Positions 6,421 through 14,259 of a DNA stretch of 19,669 nucleotides are shown piece after piece (positions within the stretch are counted from its first letter, which is position 1; the number at the start of each line of letters is the position of its first letter). Source of the DNA: an uncultured Eubacteriales bacterium (GTDB lineage Bacteria > Bacillota > Clostridia > Oscillospirales > UBA644); the NCBI GenBank assembly GCA_934481505.1, contig CAKSPP010000005.1, forward strand, positions 1 to 19,669. Direction: 5' to 3'. The translations under genes were made by a program, and so were the position numbers. The notes beneath the pieces were generated by a model. The model ran no database searches, was not told the DNA's origin, and saw only the letters and a list, made by a program, of their open reading frames with translations.

Positions 6421-6663
6421 TCAATGCTCCAAATAGTTTTTGATAAGGGTCTCCATAAGTTCGTCGCGGTCTATCTTGCAGATAAGGCTTCTGGCGTTCT
6501 TATGGTTCGTTATATAGGTGGGGTCTTCGGAAATGATATATCCGACGATCTGGTTTATCGGGTTATAGCCCTGTTCGACCAAAGCGTCGTAAACCTGAGT
6601 AAGGATATTTTTCATTTCCTTTTCTTTGTTGGTTTTAAGGGTGAACCTTATAGTGTTGTTCAT
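6421..6663 (-). CDS. ireB: IreB family regulatory phosphoprotein
   Basis: The 80-residue protein matches the IreB family (formerly UPF0297), with the signature GYNPINQIVGY at residues 32-42, then SEDPTYITNHKNAR and the C-terminal RDELMETLIKNYL. In Enterococcus, IreB is phosphorylated on N-terminal threonines by the Ser/Thr kinase IreK and lowers cephalosporin resistance. Here T4 in NNTIRF lies in the matching N-terminal region, but phosphorylation is inferred only. AAGGAGA precedes the ATG at 6663. In many Bacillota ireB lies next to alaS and ruvX; here it follows pheT after 22 bp, so the neighbourhood is atypical. Confidence 0.93.
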   Translation of the reverse strand: MNNTIRFTLKTNKEKEMKNILTQVYDALVEQGYNPINQIVGYIISEDPTYITNHKNARSLICKIDRDELMETLIKNYLEH

Positions 6664-6685
6664 ATAGTATTCTCCTTTCGGGAAA

Positions 6686-9070
6686 TTACTGACGGAGGGT
6701 TATCCCCTTTTCTGCGAGAGCCGCAAGAATTTTCGAAATGAAGGCGTCGATTTCGGTATCGGCAAAGGTTCCGTCTTCCTTTCTGAAAACAAGGGAATAT
6801 GCAAGGCTCTTATAGCCGGGAGCGACCTGTTTTCCGGTGTAAATATCGAAAAGTTTTACGCTTTCGAGATGTTTGCCGCCGGCAGTCTTTATAATATCGA
6901 CGATATCCGCGTTATAAACTTCGTCCTTGCAGAGAAGACCGAGGTCGCGGGTGGAGGCAGGGTGCTTGGGAACGGGTTTATACGATTTTTCTTCGCCGAC
7001 CGACGCATAGAGTTTTTCAAGGGCGATTTCGGCACAGTATACCTTTTTGTCAATTTCGTAATTTGCGGCAACAGTCGGGTGAATTTCGCCGAAAACGCCT
7101 ATCTTTTCGCCGTCGGAAAGAAGGGCGGCACATCTTCCGGGGTGGTAAGACGCGTTATCGGTGCAGGGAATGAAAGAAACGTTCTTTATGTTCATTGCCG
7201 CAACAACGCTTTCGATCATTCCTTTGAGAGTGAAGAAATCGGACGCACCGGAATTATCGTAGAAACCGACGGTGACGACCGTTTTTTCGTTAGGCAGTGT
7301 TTCGTCGGAAGTTTTTTCAAAAACTTTTCCGAGTTCGTAAAGATATGCTTCGGGGTTTCTGTTGTTATAGTTTTTCGAAAGAATTTCAAGCATCGAGGGC
7401 AAAGTCGTGGTTCTCATTATCGAGGTATCTTCGCCGAGAGGATTTGAAATTTTAAGGTAATTTCTTCTTGCATCGTTTTCGGGAACGCGGATTTTATCGA
7501 AAGCTTTCGGACCTATAAAGGTATAGGTGAAGATTTCGGAAAGACCTGCCGCACGGAGAGATTCATTGAGTTTAATAACGAATTTCTGTTCGTCGGTATA
7601 GCCGCCGCCCGACGCCTCGCTCTTGAAGCTTTCGGGTTTGATATTATCGTAGCCGTAAATTCTCGCGATTTCTTCGGAGAGATCATATTTCGTTTCGATA
7701 TCGGAACGGAAAGACGGAACGATAACATCGTGAAGTTTTATTTCGAAGCAGAGGGATTCGAGGATTTTTTCCATTTCTCTGCGTGAAAGCGAAGTGTTGA
7801 TATAGGTGTTTATCCAATCGACGTCAAGATGAATCTTCTTCCGGGTTTTATCGGAAGAATCGATATCGATAACTTCGTCGATAACATCGCCCGCGTCAAG
7901 CATTTCGACAAGTTCGCACGCTCTGTCGAGGGCTTCTCTCGTCATAAGGGGGTCAAGACCCTTTTCGTATCTTGCGGAAGCGTCGGTTCTCATTCCGATA
8001 GCTTTTGCGGTTCTTCTTATCGACGGACCGAAGAAGTTTGCGGATTCGAAAACGACCGTTTCGGTTTTATCGGTAATTTCGCTGTTTTCGCCGCCCATAA
8101 CGCCAGCGACAGCGATCGGTTTTTCGGCGTCGGCAATGACGAGCATTTCGGGTTTCAAAGCTCTTTCTTCGCTGTCAAGGGTTCTTACGGTCTTGCTGTC
8201 CCCCGCACGTCTGACGATAATTTCGCCGCCTTTAACGCAGGCGTAGTCGAACGCGTGCATAGGCTGACCGTATTCCATCATAACGTAGTTCGTTATATCG
8301 ACGATGTTATTTATCGAACGGATTCCGCTGTTGCGAAGTTTTTCGACAAGCCACAGGGGCGACGGAGCTATTCTTACATTTTTGACGACTCTTGCGGTGT
8401 ATCTCGGACAAAGGTCGGGAGCGTTTACGGTAACTTTAAGATATTTCGAGACATCTTCTTTTACGGTGTTTTTGAGTTCGGGTTTTCTTTCGACAAAGGG
8501 AACGCCGAAAGTTGCCGCAGCTTCTCTCGCGATTCCTTTAACGGAAAGGCAGTCGGGACGGTTTGTCGCGACGTCGGCTTCGAAAATGACGTCGTCCATG
8601 CCGAGAGTTGTGAAAATGCTGTCGCCGGGGTTCCCCTCTTTGAGGATTAAAATTCCGTCTTTTATTGCGTCGGGGTAGTCGTGTTCGGTAAGACCGAGTT
8701 CTTCGACGGAGCAGAACATTCCGTTGCTTTCAACGCCGCGGAGTTTGCCTTTTTCTATTTTATGTCCGCCGGCAACGACCGATTTATGAAGAGCTACGGG
8801 AACTATTGCCCCCTCAAAAACATTTGTTGCTGCGGTTACTATCTGAATTGTGCCTTTATCTCCGACATCGACCTGACAGACGACGAGTTTATCGGCGTCG
8901 GGATGTCTTTCTATTTTGAGAATTTTTCCGACGGCGATATTCGAAAGACCGTCCGAAAGAGAACGGAAGCCCTTTATTTCGGTGCCGCTCATATTCATAC
9001 GGTGCATAAATTCCTTGCTGCCTGCGGAAACGTTTGCGAATTCTTTAAGCCATTTATATGAAATATCCAT
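6686..9070 (-). CDS. pheT: Phenylalanyl-tRNA synthetase beta subunit
   Basis: The 794-residue protein has the full bacterial PheT layout. An N-terminal MDISYKWLKEF segment is followed by an EMAP-like tRNA-binding OB domain at about residues 40-150 (HPDADKLVVCQVDVG, ATNVFEGAIVPVA). Next come B3/B4 and B5 regions (NNIVDITNYVMMEYGQPMHAFD, then EIARIYGYDNI), the latter with the LSEEIARIYGYD signature, and a C-terminal FDX-ACB domain from about 700 (KHPASTRDLGLL to KGITLRQ). It forms the alpha2-beta2 enzyme with PheS, charging tRNA-Phe, and provides tRNA binding and editing of Tyr-tRNA-Phe. It starts 17 bp after pheS with TAGGAG upstream. Confidence 0.98.
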   Translation of the reverse strand: MDISYKWLKEFANVSAGSKEFMHRMNMSGTEIKGFRSLSDGLSNIAVGKILKIERHPDADKLVVCQVDVGDKGTIQIVTAATNVFEGAIVPVALHKSVVAGGHKIEKGKLRGVESNGMFCSVEELGLTEHDYPDAIKDGILILKEGNPGDSIFTTLGMDDVIFEADVATNRPDCLSVKGIAREAAATFGVPFVERKPELKNTVKEDVSKYLKVTVNAPDLCPRYTARVVKNVRIAPSPLWLVEKLRNSGIRSINNIVDITNYVMMEYGQPMHAFDYACVKGGEIIVRRAGDSKTVRTLDSEERALKPEMLVIADAEKPIAVAGVMGGENSEITDKTETVVFESANFFGPSIRRTAKAIGMRTDASARYEKGLDPLMTREALDRACELVEMLDAGDVIDEVIDIDSSDKTRKKIHLDVDWINTYINTSLSRREMEKILESLCFEIKLHDVIVPSFRSDIETKYDLSEEIARIYGYDNIKPESFKSEASGGGYTDEQKFVIKLNESLRAAGLSEIFTYTFIGPKAFDKIRVPENDARRNYLKISNPLGEDTSIMRTTTLPSMLEILSKNYNNRNPEAYLYELGKVFEKTSDETLPNEKTVVTVGFYDNSGASDFFTLKGMIESVVAAMNIKNVSFIPCTDNASYHPGRCAALLSDGEKIGVFGEIHPTVAANYEIDKKVYCAEIALEKLYASVGEEKSYKPVPKHPASTRDLGLLCKDEVYNADIVDIIKTAGGKHLESVKLFDIYTGKQVAPGYKSLAYSLVFRKEDGTFADTEIDAFISKILAALAEKGITLRQ

Positions 9071-9087
9071 TTTTATGTACTCCTATC

Positions 9088-10110
9088 TTAAAAGTTTCCG
9101 AGGAAACGGACGTCGTTTTCGTAAAGCATTCTTATATCGCTTATCTTATAACGCTGCATAACGAGACGTTCAAGACCCATGCCGAATGCAAAGCCGCTGT
9201 ATTCTTCGGGATCGATTCCGCAGCCTTCCAGGACTTTCGGGTTGACCATTCCGGCACCGCCGATTTCGATATAGCCCTCGTCTTTACAGAAAGCACAGCC
9301 TTCGCCGCCGCACTTGAAGCAGGTAACGGAAATTTCGCAGGAGGGTTCGGTGAACGGGAAGTAGTCGGGGCGGATACGGGTCTTTGCGTTTTCGCCGTAA
9401 AGTTTTTTTGCGATAACGTCGAGAGAGCCTTTAAGATGAGACATATTTATTCCTTTATCGACGACAAGGCCTTCTATCTGGTGGAATATCGGAGAATGGG
9501 TGGCGTCGATTTCGTCTATACGGTAAACTCTGCCCGGAGCGATAATTTTTATCGGGGGACGCATTTTTTCCATGGTTCTTACCTGAACGCAGGAGGTCTG
9601 CGAACGGAGAAGAATTTCGGGAGAGAAATAGAAGGTATCCTGACTGTCGCGTGCGGGGTGGTTTTTCGGGATATTGAGAGCCTCGAAATTGTAGTGGTCA
9701 TATTCGACTTCGGGTCCGTCGACGATGGAATATCCGAGAGAGACAAACGCCTCTTTTATTTCGTCGAGGACTATCGAAAGAGGATGTTTCTTGCCGACTC
9801 TTATTTCTTTTCCGGGAAGAGTGACATCGAGTTTTTCCTCTTCGAGTTTCATTTCGAGAGCAAGGGCGGAAAGCTCGTCCTTTTTGGTTTTTATCGCGTT
9901 TTCGATATAACCGCGGACTTCGTTCGAGAGTTTTCCGACGACGGGTCTTTCTTCGGGAGAAAGTTTGCCCATCTGGGAAAGAACGGCGGTAAGCTCGCCT
10001 TTTTTACCGAGATATTTTACTCTTAAATTTTCAAGTTCTTCAAGGGACGAGGTTTCGGAAAGGAATTTTTCCGCTGCGTCCTTTATCTGAGAAAGTTGTT
10101 CTTTTATCAT
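9088..10110 (-). CDS. pheS: Phenylalanyl-tRNA synthetase alpha subunit
   Basis: The 340-residue protein has an N-terminal coiled-coil region (residues 1-90) and a class II catalytic core. Seen: motif 2 around RIDEIDATHSPIFHQIEG (198-214), a CxxC-x4-CxxC zinc-type cluster (C264, C267, C272, C275) usual in this subfamily, and motif 3 GFAFGMGLERLVMQRY at 306-321. It activates phenylalanine and works with PheT. The ATG at 10110 has GGTGA upstream. The gene starts only 15 bp after the AI-2E-type transporter gene, which leaves no space for the T-box leader that often controls pheST in Bacillota. Expression therefore follows the operon promoter at 13346-13374 unless an internal promoter lies within the upstream gene. 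Confidence 0.98.
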   Translation of the reverse strand: MIKEQLSQIKDAAEKFLSETSSLEELENLRVKYLGKKGELTAVLSQMGKLSPEERPVVGKLSNEVRGYIENAIKTKKDELSALALEMKLEEEKLDVTLPGKEIRVGKKHPLSIVLDEIKEAFVSLGYSIVDGPEVEYDHYNFEALNIPKNHPARDSQDTFYFSPEILLRSQTSCVQVRTMEKMRPPIKIIAPGRVYRIDEIDATHSPIFHQIEGLVVDKGINMSHLKGSLDVIAKKLYGENAKTRIRPDYFPFTEPSCEISVTCFKCGGEGCAFCKDEGYIEIGGAGMVNPKVLEGCGIDPEEYSGFAFGMGLERLVMQRYKISDIRMLYENDVRFLGNF

Positions 10111-10125
10111 TTATTTCACCGTTTT

Positions 10126-11259
10126 CTAAATAGTTTTTGTTTCTTCTCTTATTTTCTTTTCTTTGTTATATGCGATTATTTCTTTAACAAGCCTGTAAAT
10201 CACGGCGGCGACGGGAACAGCGAAAAGCATTCCCGCAAAGCCCGCGAGTCTTCCGCCGACATAGACGGCAACCAGCACCCAAAGGGCGGGTATTTTCGTT
10301 TTGTCCTTTATCAAGTGCGGCAGAATGAAAGTTCTTTCAAGCCAGTTGAGAATGATAAAGAAGAGAACGAAATAGAAGAATTTGCCGGGGTCGACGACCA
10401 AAATAAGCAGAGCCGACAGAAGTCCGCCGATAAAGGAGCCGAACGCCGGGATCATGCAGCAGATTCCGATTATAGCGGAGATCAAAACCGGGAAATTGAA
10501 ACCGAGGATAAAAGAAAATACAAGGAAAAGTATTCCGGATACGAAAACGTCGATAAGACGCTGTATCATATATTCCTCAAAGACCGATTTCGAAAGTCTT
10601 ACGGTTCCCAAAATCCACATCGACGCTTTTTTGGAAGAAAACGCTTTGACGTAGTTTGTCATCTGCATTTTTAAGCCTTTTTTGTCGACAAGCAGATATA
10701 TTGAAAAAATAAGGCCGAAGAAAAAGTTTGTTACGAAGCCGATTATCGAAGAGGTTACGTTTACGAGTCCCGAAAGCACATCGGCAAACACCTGAGACGT
10801 ATTATCGAAGATGCTGCGGAAAAGTCCGAGATATTCGGAGATATTCTCTTCGCTCATATGAAACCGTTCGCCGATTGCCGAAACGACGTTCGTTATGTTG
10901 GTATAGTAGGTTTCCATATTTGCGATAAACTGCTGTCCGCTCCCGATTATTTCGGGGATTACGAACCAGAAAAGCAGGAATATTATCAGCAGCAGAACGA
11001 TATATACGAAGACGAGACTGAAAGTTTTTGCAACGCGGGGAGCTTTGTTTTTCAAAACCCTCCGCAAAATAAATCGGTTCGTATACATATACGGAATATT
11101 TAGGATAAGAGCAATTATTATTCCGATAAAAAGAGGGGTAAGGACTGCAAGCACCGCTCCGACAACGCCCGTTATCATATTGAGATTCAGCAAAACAACA
11201 ACGAGCAATACGGCATATATAACGAGAAACAGGCAGTCGCGAAATAATTTCTTATTCAT
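10126..11259 (-). CDS. AI-2E family (UPF0118) membrane transporter
   Basis: The 377-residue polytopic protein has about eight hydrophobic segments: two or three in the first 90 residues, a soluble extracytoplasmic-type stretch at about 120-170 (MSEENISEYLGLFRSIF), then a membrane core with GLIFSIYLLVDKKGL. The family-typical end follows (ISAIIGICCMIPAFGSFIG, LERTFILPHLIKDKTKIPAL, GGRLAGFAGMLFAVPVAAV). Members of this family include TqsA, PerM and YtvI; substrates range from autoinducer-2 to ions and are mostly unknown, so no substrate is claimed. It overlaps the upstream hydrolase gene by ATGA (4 bp) and precedes pheS. Confidence 0.92.
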   Translation of the reverse strand: MNKKLFRDCLFLVIYAVLLVVVLLNLNMITGVVGAVLAVLTPLFIGIIIALILNIPYMYTNRFILRRVLKNKAPRVAKTFSLVFVYIVLLLIIFLLFWFVIPEIIGSGQQFIANMETYYTNITNVVSAIGERFHMSEENISEYLGLFRSIFDNTSQVFADVLSGLVNVTSSIIGFVTNFFFGLIFSIYLLVDKKGLKMQMTNYVKAFSSKKASMWILGTVRLSKSVFEEYMIQRLIDVFVSGILFLVFSFILGFNFPVLISAIIGICCMIPAFGSFIGGLLSALLILVVDPGKFFYFVLFFIILNWLERTFILPHLIKDKTKIPALWVLVAVYVGGRLAGFAGMLFAVPVAAVIYRLVKEIIAYNKEKKIREETKTI

Positions 11260-11891
11260 ATCGAATACACGCTTACTCCGTTCATTATCATATTGTAAAT
11301 TGCGAAAATGTGCATTTTGTCGCCGTCATGTCCCTCGCTGTCGAAGGTCTGAACGGCGTTTTCGACAACCGCGACATTTTTCTGTCTGTTTAATTGATCG
11401 AAATATGCTTTAAGGGAAAGAGCGAACTGCATAACGCAGATATCGGTCGCTCCCCCGACAATAACGAAGTTTTCGACCGTTTTAATGTTTTCGCGGAGCC
11501 ATGCCATAAATTCGCCGACGAAAAAGGCGTTTGTCGAATTCTTTTCAATGGTTACCGAATTGCTTCTTTCGGAAAAAAACCGAAGTTCTTCGATTACTTC
11601 GCTTTCGTCGCCGTCCATGCAGTGCGGCGGATAGGTCGCAAATTCAACGCTTTCTTCGGTATGTTTATCCGCAAAGAATATCTTTTCGGAATGGACGAAA
11701 TATTCGTTTACCTGAACGATTTTCGGGATTATCTCTTTGAGACGCGGCGAATACATATTGCCGTGCTTGAAAAATCCGTTTATCGTATCCATATTTATGA
11801 CGACGGTTCTTCTCGGATTTAAGGCGTCGGTTCGGATATCCGTCACCATATCGAGAACAAAGTCTTCGAATTTGTTTGAAAATATCTTCAT
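11256..11891 (-). CDS. Isochorismatase-family cysteine hydrolase, nicotinamidase-like
   Basis: The 211-residue protein has the family fold and triad: D35 in VINMDTINGFF, K117 in TIEKNST and C152 in GGATDICVMQF. The segment FFADKHTEE to PPHC supplies D75, H77 and H90, resembling the metal ligands of nicotinamidase PncA. The Cys hydrolase family cleaves nicotinamide, isochorismate or related amides and esters. The metal-ligand pattern favours nicotinamidase-like amidase activity, which would feed NAD salvage, but the substrate is not proven. It overlaps rpe and the transporter gene by ATGA on each side, so translation is coupled. It shares the operon with NAD(P)HX-repair domains further down, a loose functional link only. 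Confidence 0.86.
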   Translation of the reverse strand: MKIFSNKFEDFVLDMVTDIRTDALNPRRTVVINMDTINGFFKHGNMYSPRLKEIIPKIVQVNEYFVHSEKIFFADKHTEESVEFATYPPHCMDGDESEVIEELRFFSERSNSVTIEKNSTNAFFVGEFMAWLRENIKTVENFVIVGGATDICVMQFALSLKAYFDQLNRQKNVAVVENAVQTFDSEGHDGDKMHIFAIYNMIMNGVSVYSI

Positions 11892-12541
11892 TTTATCCCG
11901 ACCTCTTTCATTCGGATTATTTCTGCGTTTCTTTCTTTTTCGGGGATGCGATAAACCGCGGAGCCCATAACCGACGCTTCAACGCCCGACGCGGCGACTC
12001 TTTCAAGATTATCGGAACCGATACCGCCGTCAGCCTCTATTATATAATTCCAGCCGTTTTCTTTTTTCAACAAAGAAAGCTCGGTCGCCTTTGCAAGGCA
12101 GTTTTCTATAAGTTTCTGTCCGCCGAAACCGGGTTCTACGGTCATTACAAGCACGAGATCGGCAAGCGGCAGACAATCTTTTATTTCGGAAACGGGAGTA
12201 TTCGGTTTTATCGAAATTCCAGCTTTCATTCCGAGGCTTTTTATTTTTTTGAGAACCGAAACGGGATCTTCGGTGCTTTCGGCGTGTATCGTCAGATAAT
12301 CGCTGCCGGCTTTCGCGAAATCTTCGATATATCTTTCGGGACGGTCGATCATCAGGTGAACGTCGAAAATCATATCGGTATGTTTTCTTGCGGAAGAAAT
12401 AACGGGAAGTCCGAAAGAAATATTCGGGACGAAAATTCCGTCCATAACGTCGATATGTATAAAATCAGCTTCGGAAACGCTGTTTATTTCCGCTTCTATA
12501 TTCGCGAGGTCGCAAGCCAAGAGTGACGGCGATATTTTCAT
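11888..12541 (-). CDS. rpe: Ribulose-phosphate 3-epimerase
   Basis: The 217-residue TIM-barrel enzyme interconverts ribulose-5-phosphate and xylulose-5-phosphate in the pentose phosphate pathway. Seen: MKISPSLLACDLAN at the N-terminus, metal and catalytic residues H29, D31 and D34 in IHIDVMDGIFVPN, H62 in FDVHLMI, the flexible-loop motif VEPGFGGQ at 135-142, D171 in EADGGIG and the phosphate-binding GSAVY at 193-197. It begins 1 bp after the ymdB-like stop and overlaps the hydrolase gene by 4 bp. In many Bacillota rpe lies beside rsgA and prkC; those are not in this window. Confidence 0.97.
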   Translation of the reverse strand: MKISPSLLACDLANIEAEINSVSEADFIHIDVMDGIFVPNISFGLPVISSARKHTDMIFDVHLMIDRPERYIEDFAKAGSDYLTIHAESTEDPVSVLKKIKSLGMKAGISIKPNTPVSEIKDCLPLADLVLVMTVEPGFGGQKLIENCLAKATELSLLKKENGWNYIIEADGGIGSDNLERVAASGVEASVMGSAVYRIPEKERNAEIIRMKEVGIK

Positions 12542-12542
12542 A

Positions 12543-13307
12543 TTATTCTCCAGTCTGTATGTTTACCGTTTTTATTTCTTTTGTTTCGGTGTCGAAAAGG
12601 ACCGACTGAAACAGTATTTTTTCCGCGTCCTGATTATAGCGGACGGGAGTTTTTGTCGTAAATTTCTTTATTGCGTCGGCAGCCTTTATTCCGAGAACCG
12701 AGTCTTTTCCGCCGACCATCCCGACATCGGTTATATAACCCGTGCCTTTCGGCAAAATTCGGCAGTCGGAAGTCTGAACATGGGTATGAGTTCCGAAAAC
12801 GGCACTTACTTTTCCGTCAAGATAAAAGCCGAGAGCCTTTTTTTCGCTTGTTGCTTCCGCGTGGAAATCGACAAAAATAAAATCACAGTCGGAAAGCGAC
12901 GGCAGAATTCTGTCAACGGCAAAAAACGGATTTTCGTCGGCGTCGCAATAGAGTTTTCCCGAAAGGTTGACGACCGCGACTCTGCCTGAAAGCGTGTCGG
13001 TTTTAATATATCCCATTCCGGGGTCTTCGGGCGAAAAGTTTGCGGGGCGGACGATATATTCGCCGTCGTCGAAAAGCCCGTAACTGCTTTTCTGGCGGAA
13101 AGCGTGGTTTCCCGTCGTTATGACGTCGATGCCGCAATAGCGGAGCCTTTCGGCAATGTCGGGGGTTATTCCGTTGTTTTCGGCGGCGTTTTCGCCGTTC
13201 GCGATAACGAAATCTATCTTCTCTTCCCTTTTGAGCGTGGGAAGCAGTTTTTCGGTCGTTTTAACCGAACTTTGCCCTACGATATCGCCGATAAAGAGAA
13301 CTCTCAT
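12543..13307 (-). CDS. YmdB-family metallophosphoesterase
   Basis: The 254-residue protein matches the YmdB/TIGR00282 family, a cytoplasmic binuclear-metal phosphodiesterase. Every expected ligand is visible: D8 in FIGDIVG, E39 and N40 in NGEN, N67 and H68 in GNH, H149 in VDFHAEATSEK, and H174 and H176 in GTHTHVQTS. Bacillus YmdB hydrolyses 2',3'-cyclic nucleotides and affects RNA levels, motility and biofilm formation. The length is close to the family (about 264 aa). The ATG at 13307 follows AAAGGAAA. It is the first gene of the ten-gene operon, and its neighbour in Bacillus (rny, RNase Y) is not in this window. Confidence 0.95.
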   Translation of the reverse strand: MRVLFIGDIVGQSSVKTTEKLLPTLKREEKIDFVIANGENAAENNGITPDIAERLRYCGIDVITTGNHAFRQKSSYGLFDDGEYIVRPANFSPEDPGMGYIKTDTLSGRVAVVNLSGKLYCDADENPFFAVDRILPSLSDCDFIFVDFHAEATSEKKALGFYLDGKVSAVFGTHTHVQTSDCRILPKGTGYITDVGMVGGKDSVLGIKAADAIKKFTTKTPVRYNQDAEKILFQSVLFDTETKEIKTVNIQTGE

Positions 13308-13345
13308 TGCGTTTCCTTTCCGTTAAGTATACCTATACATTGTTT

Positions 13346-13374
13346 ATTATACATTATTATACCGAAAAAAGCAA
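13346..13374 (-). promoter_or_regulatory. Promoter of the ten-gene ymdB-to-3550 operon
   Basis: On the minus strand a -35 TTGCTT (13369-13374), a 17-bp spacer and a -10 TATAAT (13346-13351) lie about 40 bp before the start codon at 13307. A second TATAAT occurs at 13356-13361 without a good -35 box. Confidence 0.75.
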
Positions 13375-13475
13375 GGAATTCATCCCCTTTTCGGTAAAAT
13401 TTCATTGTATTTTCGAAAAAAGCCGCCATTTCGGGCACAAAATCAGGTTAAAATCGGATCAATTATCCGCTCAAC

Positions 13476-13504
13476 TTGACGAAACGGAGCTTTTATGATA
13501 TACT
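13476..13504 (+). promoter_or_regulatory. Promoter of the ispD operon
   Basis: A -35 TTGACG (13476-13481), a 17-bp spacer and a -10 TATACT (13499-13504) preceded by TGA form an extended -10 promoter 25 bp before the ispD start. Just upstream, CGGAT-caatt-ATCCG (13455-13469) is a small dyad that could be an operator. The promoter is divergent from the one at 13346-13374. Confidence 0.82.
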
Positions 13505-13529
13505 TTCCGCAGCGAAGGGAGGAACGGAG

Positions 13530-14216
13530 ATGAAAAACTTCACGGCGGCAATAATCTGTGCCGGCGGCAGCGGAAGCAGAATGAAGAGCGACAAAAACAA
13601 GCTTTTGCTTTCTCTCGGCGGCGTTTCGGTCTTTGAGAGAACGCTTTCGGCGTTTGACAAGGCAGCGACCGTCGACGAAATCATCGTTTCCGTATCTCTT
13701 TCGGAAAAGAAGGCTTTTGAAGATATTCTCGAAAAAACGGTTAAAAATAAACCGTATAAAGTCGTTATCGGCGGGAAAAACCGCGAAGAATCTGTAAAAA
13801 ACGGAATTTCGGCAGCCGAAAAGGGCTGCAAGTTCGTATCGATTCACGACGCCGCACGCCCGCTTATAATGCCCGAAGAAATCGACGGGATAAACAAAAA
13901 AGCGTATCTTAGCGGAGCGGTCTGTGCCGGCACGGCGGTCAAAAACACCGTTAAAATTCTGAAAAAAGACGGCAAAATCGAAAAAACGCTTGAAAGAAAT
14001 CTTCTTTTTTCGGCGGCAACGCCTCAGGTTTTCAGAAAAGAAATTTTGACGGAGGCCTTTGAAAAATTCGCGGATTCGCTCGAAAATTTCACCGACGACG
14101 CTTCCCTTGCGGAGGCTCTCGGATATGAAGTCGAAACGTATTTCTGCGACGAAAAAAACATTAAAATAACGACTCCCGAAGATATTAAAACAGCCGAAAA
14201 ATTCCTCGGTTTTTAA
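13530..14216 (+). CDS. ispD: 2-C-methyl-D-erythritol 4-phosphate cytidylyltransferase
   Basis: The 228-residue protein couples CTP to MEP in the MEP isoprenoid pathway, giving CDP-ME. Seen: the nucleotide-binding loop CAGGSGSRM at 10-18 with R17, K24 in DKNKLLLSL, HDAARP at 106-111, TDDASL at 188-193 and NIKITTPED at 210-218 with K212. The usual Gln after the catalytic Lys (KQ) is Leu25 here. The ATG at 13530 is chosen over the one at 13476 because GGAGG lies just before it and the upstream frame overlaps the promoter. It heads a plus-strand operon with three further genes. The related TarI/IspD-like cytidylyltransferases are the main alternative. Confidence 0.88.
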   Translation: MKNFTAAIICAGGSGSRMKSDKNKLLLSLGGVSVFERTLSAFDKAATVDEIIVSVSLSEKKAFEDILEKTVKNKPYKVVIGGKNREESVKNGISAAEKGCKFVSIHDAARPLIMPEEIDGINKKAYLSGAVCAGTAVKNTVKILKKDGKIEKTLERNLLFSAATPQVFRKEILTEAFEKFADSLENFTDDASLAEALGYEVETYFCDEKNIKITTPEDIKTAEKFLGF

Positions 14217-14229
14217 TAGCCTTACGGAA

Positions 14230-14259
14230 CATAATATCACCGAAAGGCGTGATATTATG
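14230..14259 (+). promoter_or_regulatory. Perfect hairpin enclosing the RBS and start of a small ORF
   Basis: An 11-bp perfect inverted repeat (CATAATATCAC / GTGATATTATG) with an 8-nt loop (cgaaaggc) lies between ispD and the next ORF. The Shine-Dalgarno-like GAAAGG is in the loop and the ATG at 14257-14259 is the last three bases of the 3' arm, so the start codon would be paired in RNA. It may be a translational switch, or the repeat may act as a DNA operator. There is no U-tract, so it is not an intrinsic terminator. Confidence 0.7.

Noticed and set aside
7829..8650. Plus-strand frame of 273 codons opposite pheT
   Set aside because: It is fully antisense to the conserved pheT gene, has no homology I recognise and no ribosome binding site; it is open by chance because of codon bias on the coding strand.
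9058..10026. Plus-strand frame of 322 codons opposite pheS
   Set aside because: Antisense to pheS, which has all its motifs intact; the product looks like a mirror of GAA/AAA/TTC-rich codons.
10111..10125. A T-box or other leader before pheS
   Set aside because: Only 15 bp separate pheS from the transporter stop, so there is no room for one.
13443..14240. Minus-strand frame of 265 codons opposite ispD
   Set aside because: Antisense to ispD and crosses its promoter; no motif or ribosome binding site.
14230..14259. Intrinsic terminator after ispD
   Set aside because: The stem has no U-tract after it; it is followed by the coding start of the 56-residue ORF.
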